From: Bimastos eiseni
Taxonomy: Eukaryota; Annelida; Clitellata; Crassiclitellata; Lumbricidae
Length of the DNA: 64,000 bases
NCBI GenBank assembly: GCA_959347315.1
Contig: OY365817.1
Coordinates: forward strand, 4,694,643 to 4,758,642
Direction of reading: 5' to 3'
A program made the translations under genes and the position numbers. The notes under the pieces were generated by a model. The model was not told the origin of the DNA, ran no database searches, and was given only the letters and a program-made list of their open reading frames with translations. Shown one piece after another: positions 59,301 through 64,000 of the stretch (position 1 is the first letter of the stretch; each line of letters begins with the position of its first letter).

Positions 59301-60435
59301 CAAAAAAGTGCCTTCATGAACAAAAAAGAAGCTGCGTGGCCACATGAATAAATTTTACATATGTATGTGTGTACATTGTATATATATATGTACATTTATA
59401 CAAAATGTAGGTTTATATATGTAGGAATAAAATATAAAAATCATTTATATGTTATGAAATATCTACAACAACCATATGTCGAATATTGCTGTCTCAGCAA
59501 CCAGTCATGCAAAAATGGAATCAATAACAACATAAAAGGAAGGAAGAAAACAGAAAGACTAAAGAAAGAAAGACAACATAAAGATAAAGGATCAAAACTA
59601 TTTATGAAATTGAACTGAAACAACTCCTGAAGACGTCAACAGCCTGTGTTGCTATAAGATGTCGTTAAACTGTTGACAATAATAATAATAATAATAATAA
59701 CTTGATTGTTGGTTGTCAATGTAATCGACGCGCGTGAACATGATGAATATTAAACACGCATATCATTGTGAAATTGAGACTTCTGTTTGGTTGCAAGGTT
59801 TCCTTGAATCAATTTCCGTGTGTATTTTCATAATATGATACCCGGCCTAAGTCGCGCTCACTGAAACCTCGGAAATCCAGTTGAAAGGTCATGAATGCGT
59901 AAATCGGTCAACACAGTTTTCCGCATATAATTTATAATTTATATTTCAGCTTCTCGATTCTAATACAAAATATCGCGAAATACTGCAAATAAGTGTGCAA
60001 TGATTCAAATTAAAAATCACTCTATTATACTCACGATGTTGTGGCGTTTGAGTCATAGCGGTTAACTTAATTCGCAGAATCTAAGTTACGACTTACTTCA
60101 TATACACTGACTAATTGCAGAGGATAGAGCCACGGAATGATGAATCTCTCGACAAGAATTGCGTTGATAAGAAGGCCGAGTCCGCCAAAAATTGTGAGCT
60201 GAACTCCGTAGCTATACATCTCCGCAGTCATTCCAAGCAACAAAATGGCTGAATGGAAAGAAACGAACAACGAAATGGCTGTGGGAAGGACTTGAAGACG
60301 TCGGTTAGCCAGTAGGAATTCCACTGACGTGCTTTGTCCACCTCCGGTCAATGAATGATACAGACCAATGGCCAGCGAGATGACCAGAAAACTGACCATA
60401 ATCAAGTAGTCCGGCCACTTCAATAAGGACTCCAT
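32196..60435 (-). CDS. SLC5-family sodium/solute symporter, right-arm copy with exon 1
   Basis: By family knowledge, a plasma-membrane Na+-coupled carrier of the SMCT/SMVT type. Exon 1 (60435-60097, 113 codons) starts MESLLKWPDYLIM and holds the first membrane helices (GLYHSLTGGGQSTSVEFLLA, LLGMTAEMYSYG) and ends VSVYE in phase 0. Further exons: 53031-52963, 51190-51139, 50106-50039, 49435-49355, 48580-48503, 47745-47605 (or from 47777), 46321-46186, 45254-45166, 44690-44578, 44180-44110, 43799-43713, 42433-42221, 40237-40129 and a terminal exon 32276-32196. Together they give about 550 codons plus the tail, close to the family's 580-620. Every placed exon is open. It differs from the left copy at a few residues, for example IIYMG for MIYMG, FNNIPESRK for FDDIPESVK and QAAVQRF for QPAVQRF. 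Intron 1 (7 kb) holds LINEs and solo LTRs. The exon 6/7 phase problem is shared with the left copy. Confidence 0.88.
33105..33940 (+). pseudogene. Retroelement gag-like gene
   Basis: The protein begins with a SAP-like helix-loop-helix motif (LKKVQLQDECGKRG, then MIRKLKEY), continues with an acidic, then coiled-coil-like charged region (EAEEKWFLAEKESRIAEKKR) and a capsid-like part (LLGYFHTFGK, LLNSTLRTHYSRLS). A stop after NMHC (33687-33689) with a frame change splits it; the second part (33683-33940) reads into the SINE at 33893. It is therefore inactive. The left-arm copy keeps a longer second part in one frame (minus, 20611 downward). Confidence 0.75.
33893..34135 (+). mobile_element. tRNA-derived SINE, family 1, inserted in gag, right arm
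   Basis: The tRNA-like head starts near GGCACATGGGCCTATCGG, with box B GGTTTCGAGCC, the common body and a GAAT tail (34120-34135). It is the mirror of 19845-20060. Confidence 0.75.
34223..34567 (+). pseudogene. Retroelement aspartic-protease-like fragment
   Basis: The frame includes LRDSGSEASLID, the pattern of the retropepsin active site (D-S/T-G), then a beta-rich stretch (FGVVKCLPTCEF). It lies just after gag and ends at TAG 34565-34567. The left arm keeps only the first 40 residues, up to SEAS, where its 4592-bp deletion begins. No polymerase follows. Confidence 0.6.
34740..36503 (+). other. Unrecognised, decayed hydrophilic coding-like region in the retroelement
   Basis: Frames 34765-35115 and 35137-35523 are in one phase, separated by a single stop; frames 35859-36083 and 36087-36503 are in another, again separated by one stop. 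All encode very polar protein rich in Asp, Glu, Lys, Arg and Thr (for example DDDYDDYNGAAIE; KRKEPKDETDFK). No known domain, zinc knuckle or membrane helix is visible. It looks like a 1.8-kb ORF interrupted by a few mutations, carried where pol would be expected. Confidence 0.4.
36504..37867. other. 3' part of the retroelement insert
   Basis: I see no gene. It contains the second copy of the 105-bp direct repeat (37034-37144) and, near 37505, a TTATAAATA box. At 37785-37867 it holds two units of the tandem repeat with ACTTATCACCGCTCG; the third is at 38735-38800. Confidence 0.45.
37868..38723 (-). mobile_element. RTE-like LINE copy B with 11-bp target duplication
   Basis: The minus strand encodes the C-terminal 240 residues of an RTE-like reverse transcriptase (LLATSPEDLQKLVQ after the catalytic motif, KLEQVDSFTYLGNRV, ATYGCEAWTIKKEEE, RKLRYFGHIVRQ, RDRKHWTSLSH to the end) and ends in a TGACA-type tail. 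It is flanked by TCGTCACCATA on both sides (37857-37867 and 38724-38734). The frame is open but strongly 5' truncated. It is absent from the left arm because of the deletion there. Confidence 0.88.
40881..41183 (-). CDS. Unrecognised 100-codon ORF in an intron, right arm
   Basis: Mirror of 17472-17774 with the same start, stop and length. About four to five residues differ (for example S for A at position 12, F for C in the C-terminal half). Function unknown; it could equally be part of a repeat. Confidence 0.2.
   Translation of the reverse strand: MWSMAVGVQRPSDVCMGRLKGLTGCTRDVAEWIHITLMDEKNNNSALAHLKYIFCDRENVYSDDKIRIRGHFAGDDSNINLVKRMPKHRKDWLEKKIAIG
42690..43540. repeat. Dispersed GGTCTCGGTCTCG-type repeat block, right arm
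   Basis: Mirror of 15130-15970. Clusters of TGTCTCGGTCTCG and TCTTGGTCTTGG units lie at about 42720-42870 and 43440-43545. Confidence 0.6.
45828..46125 (+). mobile_element. tRNA-derived SINE, family 2, right arm
   Basis: Head GGAGGGGCCGTAGAGTAGTG, box B GAGTTCGAGACCCG, body CTAGGCGGCGGCG, ATT-rich tail near 46085-46125. Mirror of 12516-12818. Confidence 0.75.
47254..47327. repeat. Pair of adjacent perfect hairpins, right arm
   Basis: Mirror of 11311-11384. The 14-bp stem (47254-47267 with 47280-47293) and the 13-bp stem (47297-47327) are both still perfect. Confidence 0.8.
48131..48360 (+). mobile_element. tRNA-derived SINE, family 1, right arm
   Basis: Head CGATTGGTTAGAGCGGTCGG, box B GGGTTCGATCG, body CAATTGCTCTGCATTACAAC. 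Mirror of 10290-10509. Confidence 0.75.
50402..50984. mobile_element. MITE-like TIR element, copy 1, right arm
   Basis: Ends CCAGGGGTCAAAACCC and TGTTGATCTCTGG. Mirror of 7354-7935, about the same length. Confidence 0.7.
53935..55359 (+). mobile_element. LINE remnant with RNase H domain, right arm
   Basis: Same motif order as the left copy: AIYTDGSIVE, then the inserted LTR (54105-54636), SSIYSAELTAI, MIFTDSLSVA and a C-terminal Cys/His part (55170-55265). Many stops and frameshifts. It lies in intron 1 of the right transporter, antisense to it. Confidence 0.75.
54105..54636 (-). mobile_element. Complete solo LTR, copy 3, right arm
   Basis: 532 bp with TGTAACGG/CCGTTACA ends and GTAC on both sides (54101-54104 and 54637-54640). 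It is 35 bp longer than the left-arm copy, mainly in the minisatellite. Confidence 0.85.
55360..55846 (-). mobile_element. Solo LTR, copy 2, right arm (5' truncated)
   Basis: Mirror of 2479-2966, with the CCGTTACA end of the LTR at 55360 and the truncated minisatellite end near 55846. Confidence 0.7.
56290..58765 (+). mobile_element. RTE-like LINE copy A, internally deleted
   Basis: After a leader with a Ser-rich TCA repeat (about 56576-56607), it encodes an APE endonuclease (IGQWNVRGL, ICGLSETK, VIQCYAPPAD, ITGDFNARVG) from 56676, a linker, then after a jump near 57750 reverse transcriptase motifs (FIDFTKAFDMIQHDQLW, KKGVRQGCNLSPSLF, LLATSPEDLQELVQ) and a C-terminus broken by frameshifts. 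The part of RT before the first Asp motif is missing and several stops occur, so it is dead. The 3' end is a TGACA-type tandem tail (58740-58765), as in copy B. The end of arm homology falls inside it, at 57174. Confidence 0.88.
58766..60096. other. First part of transporter intron 1, outside the arm
   Basis: AT-rich. I see no gene or clear transposon; only short simple repeats (an ATA run near 59375 and an ATA/TAA run at 59680-59700). Confidence 0.5.
60097..60435 (-). CDS. Exon 1 of the right-arm SLC5 transporter
   Basis: This is the only first exon in the window and lies 2.9 kb beyond the end of arm homology (57174). The Met at 60435 is chosen because it opens the frame just before the WPDY motif, where family members start. 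The frame is followed by GTAAGT at 60096-60091. It encodes TM1 to TM3 of the LeuT-type fold. Confidence 0.9.
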
Positions 60436-60859
60436 TCTGATTAATACGTCAGAAAAATAAATAATTAACTATTAATTTTAATCTCTTTTCTATTTCACAG
60501 ACGGGTAAATTTTTACAGATCACAGGTTTATCAGCGCAAATGCTCGTAGTAAATAAATTGATCGTGGACCTTTACATACCAAGGCTAACCTTCTGACTGT
60601 GACCCAAATCAATAGAATCAATGGAGTGGAAAAACATCTGTCCATTCTTCAATCTTTATAGAGCGTAATCTACCGCGTTCAGAGTCATAATACCAGCACA
60701 TGTCGCCGGCTTATTATGTGGCGTCACATGAGGTTTTATGGATAGCTCGACGGTCTAATAGTCCGACGGTTCGATAGTTCGAAGTTTAAACTCCGACGAA
60801 AGGTACACGACCAAAAGTTTAGCAATCTCCCGTTTTATTCGATAAAGTAAGTAGATGTC

Positions 60860-61440
60860 GGATAAAGGAATGACACTATTTACTTGAGTAGAAATAAACT
60901 GGATTGATGAAAAGATTCTTGCTTAGATCGAAACTGATTTGATGAATAGAATCTTGTTTATATAGAGGTTGGATTGCGGGCAAAATCATTGCCTAAGTAG
61001 AAGTTGGAATAATGAAAATAATATATACAGTTATCGTTTTAAAATTATACCTACACGATGAATTTTCATTAATCCAGCTTTTATTATCACTTTGTTCTTT
61101 CATCTAATACTTGCACAAAGAGTTATCAGCAATCGAGCTGCTACATAGGCCTATGCTGTTATTTTTTTATCAATCCAGATTCTACTTGGGCAATGAGTTA
61201 TTCATCAATCCAGCTTCTACTTACATTATCATTATTTTCATCAATCCAGCTTCTATTTTCACTTTATTATTTTGAACAAGCCAACCTCTACTAACACTGA
61301 GGATTTTTCATTAACCCACGTTCTACTCAGGCAATACAACTTGCATTTACATGTACCTTACAACGTAGTTGCATCATTCCAATTTCCATTTAAGCATGGA
61401 TTATTTTCATTAATCCAACTTCTGCTTCAACCAGCTTGAG
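60860..61440. repeat. Two minisatellite arrays in inverted orientation upstream of exon 1
   Basis: At about 60885-61020 there are four units of about 37 bp of the kind AGTAGAAGTTGGATTGATGAA. From about 61065 to 61440 the same unit recurs in reverse complement (TTCATCAATCCAGCTTCTAC), about eight to nine imperfect times with 35-45-bp spacing. The turn-round point is near 61040. It lies 0.4-1.0 kb upstream of the transporter start. Confidence 0.75.
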
Positions 61441-64000
61441 AGCGCATGCTAAGCGCATCATAAAATGGCTGTGTTTGTAGACCAATACCTTACACACAAA
61501 ACTGCGATTTCGCTAAGATTACTACGTACACATACTATACATCCTATTAAACTAATTAATAATAAATTCAAACTGTAAATGTAGTATTAATATTCATGCT
61601 GGGTAAGTGATAATAAGGGGGACATATCTGTCCAGTGAAAATGTTCGGGGTGAATGTCCGGGGAATGTCCGGTGGAATTGTACGGGGGAAATGTTCGGAC
61701 ACCGTGACTGACAATGAAAAATAACTGTGTGATGAGGTCAGAAAAAGTCATTTTATTTTATTCATTACAGAAAGGCTGTTGCCAATTGTCTTATAATACC
61801 AGCGTTATCCACATATTTCCTTCGGACTATCGATCCTTCTAACTATCGACACAGAACTAGATTTTAGTGCTTCTATTCACACTCTGTGTGTAGAACCAAT
61901 ACACAGCGAGGAATGTCTAAGTTGTGATTTTGACAGTTTGAACTTCTCATTAAATGAATATTGAACTGGATTTGATTTAATTGAGTGTCCGTGTTCTCAA
62001 TCACAAACACGGTGCTGAATCACCTCGCACGCAATTGTTCACTTGTATCATAATATGACTTGATCCTACTTTGTCCTATTTACCGGTCATGCGACTAGAG
62101 TTAGGCCTACCATGTGTACCGGTTTCCCCGGACATGTCCTCATTTTAGATCCCTGTCGGGGTGCCCGGCGGCTTCCCAGAAATATGGCTCTTATTCGGGT
62201 TTTTCCCTGTCCGTCCCCGTTCGATCGATACCTTCTTGCTTAGGTTTCCGTGACATATAATATTCTGTTACGCGAACTAAACACGCGTTCCAGCAATATA
62301 GGCTATAGCTCAATCGTAAGGTTACTATAACGACAACGCGAGTTAATGCAAGCCTAATTGATAAATAGTTAATTTCTAATTTTTTATTTTTTTTATTTGA
62401 TTTTAAAAATGCCGAAACGTAGGCCCTTATTGTTCATTTACAGACGCTCTGATAGCTCATTATCCAGGTTTTCGTGCAAGGCGTTATGTCTGAGAAGATA
62501 AATGTTTGACATGGCACTGCGGCGGCGGCGGAACTTATATCTCAGTTGCCAATAAAGGTGCGTTGGAATTAACGGCGCACATCGAAGCGTCGAAGCATGT
62601 TAAGAGTTTTCTCGGAAAAACTCATACAGCAGTTACCAAATATTTAACGACCGTTTTGTTCCCGTTTAGGCCTACAGTCACCGTAATGTAATGTGTGCTG
62701 AACACTCACTGAAGTTTATAATTGAAGCCATTTACATTAACAATAATATTTTATGTAGTTTGACTTAACTTTTAGTTGTACAACACTTAACATTGGCGTA
62801 GCACTAGGAGCCGGCTACGGGATGGTAACCAGATCTGATGAATATTTTTGTGTGTCCTCTTTATCAACTGAGCACTTATGGTATCCCTACACGCGATCCG
62901 TGTGGTTATTTGTAGGTAGACGCCGGTTCTAACAACTTATAATTAATAACTGTGTGCCCAGTGGGGTTCGTAGTTCAGAACTGCCTTGTTGCTAGTTAAG
63001 GAAGTTGCAAATCGTTTGCATTAACGTAGCAATTAGGGACGAAGTGCATTAGAGCTATAGAACTATAGAGCTATAGAGTGTATGTGTGGAAAATTGCCTC
63101 TCTTGTTCGTGAATATACAAGCTGCAAGAAATGGTATGATAAATAATGCTGGTTTCGAATTGAAGTCTTGACACAGTATTTGTACATCATAGGCCAAAAT
63201 TTAGAGGGAGGGGCAGAAGAGAATGGTCTCCTACAAAATTTCAGGTCGAGAGAGAGCTGCTTATATTCTCCAATATTCAATAAGTATTTCATGAACATTA
63301 TAAATGTCTAGACGGTGTTTCCACTGTTCATCCCTCTTTACTATAAGAATATTGAAGTTTTTCAACCTGTCGCTCATTTACATTGTTGAAAATTGATTTG
63401 ATGAAAAAATTCATTATTCCATTATTTTTCAGCAAAATGTTTAAAAATAATGTCGGGTTCATATTTCATAAAAGTGGCAAAGACACTATAGTTACGGGAA
63501 ATAGCCTATTTTAATGCAAAATTATTTATATTTTACAATATTACACGAAACTGCTGCAAGACATGACACGCGTTTAGCGTTGTGTTTTTATTGGACATGC
63601 CTGATTTACAGTGCAGTGTCTAGTCTTTTTGGCGGCCAGTGAATGTTAGAGACCATCATCGTCATTTTACGCCTCTCTTAAATATGTCCTTTTCAGCCGA
63701 GGGTTAGACCGAGGCATTAACAGCCAGCTGCTACTACCTGTAGGCCCTACTTGTCATTTCAGCAGTTGTAACGATTATGCGCGTGCAAGCATTAGCCTAC
63801 GTCGCGCGCGCATTAAACCTTGCTATGACGCTCAAGGCATGTATTACATTTTTCAAACATATTTTTGTCCTCTCATTAAAAATTGAAAGACGGCGTTTAT
63901 GACATACACAGCCAACATAAAGAGGGGAAAAGTTAGTTGATTATTAGTTTATTATATTTAGCTTAATTGCTACGAAACTGAGAGTGGAGGCCAAAACACC
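61441..64000. other. Largely unassigned right flank
   Basis: Apart from the fragment at 62506-62691, I see no gene. A short run of AATGTCCGGGG-type units lies at about 61640-61700, and CTATAGAG units at 63052-63078. Confidence 0.4.
62506..62691 (+). pseudogene. Possible BED zinc-finger fragment
   Basis: The frame reads YISVANKGALELTAHIEASK followed by HV. This resembles the second half of a BED-type zinc finger as found in hAT transposases and ZBED-like proteins (hydrophobic-V-A-N-K-G, then H-x5-H). The Cys pair that should precede it is not seen and the frame ends soon after, so at most it is a fragment. Confidence 0.3.

Overview
The window is animal nuclear DNA: split genes with GT-AG introns, metazoan replication-dependent histone genes with 3' stem-loops, tRNA-headed SINEs, several LINE clades, LTR elements and abundant simple repeats. 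It looks like an invertebrate. Nothing in the sequence fixes the phylum, so I do not name one.

The dominant structure is a very large inverted repeat. The left arm (about 1136-23152) and the right arm (about 30737-57174) carry the same genes and the same transposon insertions in mirror image. They surround a unique spacer of about 7.6 kb (23153-30736). Arm lengths differ (about 22.0 against 26.4 kb) mainly because the left arm has lost 4592 bp. The arms also differ by scattered substitutions, microsatellite lengths and a 306-bp deletion in the right arm, so they are two diverged copies and not one sequence entered twice.

Each arm carries a many-exon gene for a sodium-coupled solute transporter of the SLC5 family (SMCT/SMVT-like). 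The left copy runs on the plus strand (5268-21767) and the right copy on the minus strand (60435-32196). Only the right copy has a visible first exon, at 60097-60435. That exon lies outside the duplicated block, so the left copy is probably headless. Thirteen internal exons and a probable terminal exon are placed in both arms.

The spacer holds a decayed histone cluster: H4, H1 and H3 on plus and H2A on minus. Every one is a pseudogene with its own lesion (lost start and nonsense in H4, missing globular domain and frameshift in H1, frameshift and lost stop in H3, nonsense in H2A). H2B was not found. All four still have a recognisable histone 3' stem-loop, perfect in H4 and H1. Between H3 and H2A lie a U2-snRNA-like sequence with a TATA box about 30 bp upstream, and a 5'-truncated LINE with a long open frame that has a restriction-like endonuclease domain and is bordered by TAA repeats (Dong/R4-like).

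Mobile DNA fills the introns: solo LTRs with a TGTAACGG...CCGTTACA terminus and an internal minisatellite, an RNase H-bearing LINE into which one LTR is nested, RTE-like LINE copies, two tRNA-derived SINE families, a TIR element (MITE) and, inside one MITE copy, a gag-bearing retroelement with an unrecognised hydrophilic frame. Right of 58766 there is exon 1 of the transporter, an inverted pair of minisatellite arrays upstream of it, and otherwise unassigned DNA.
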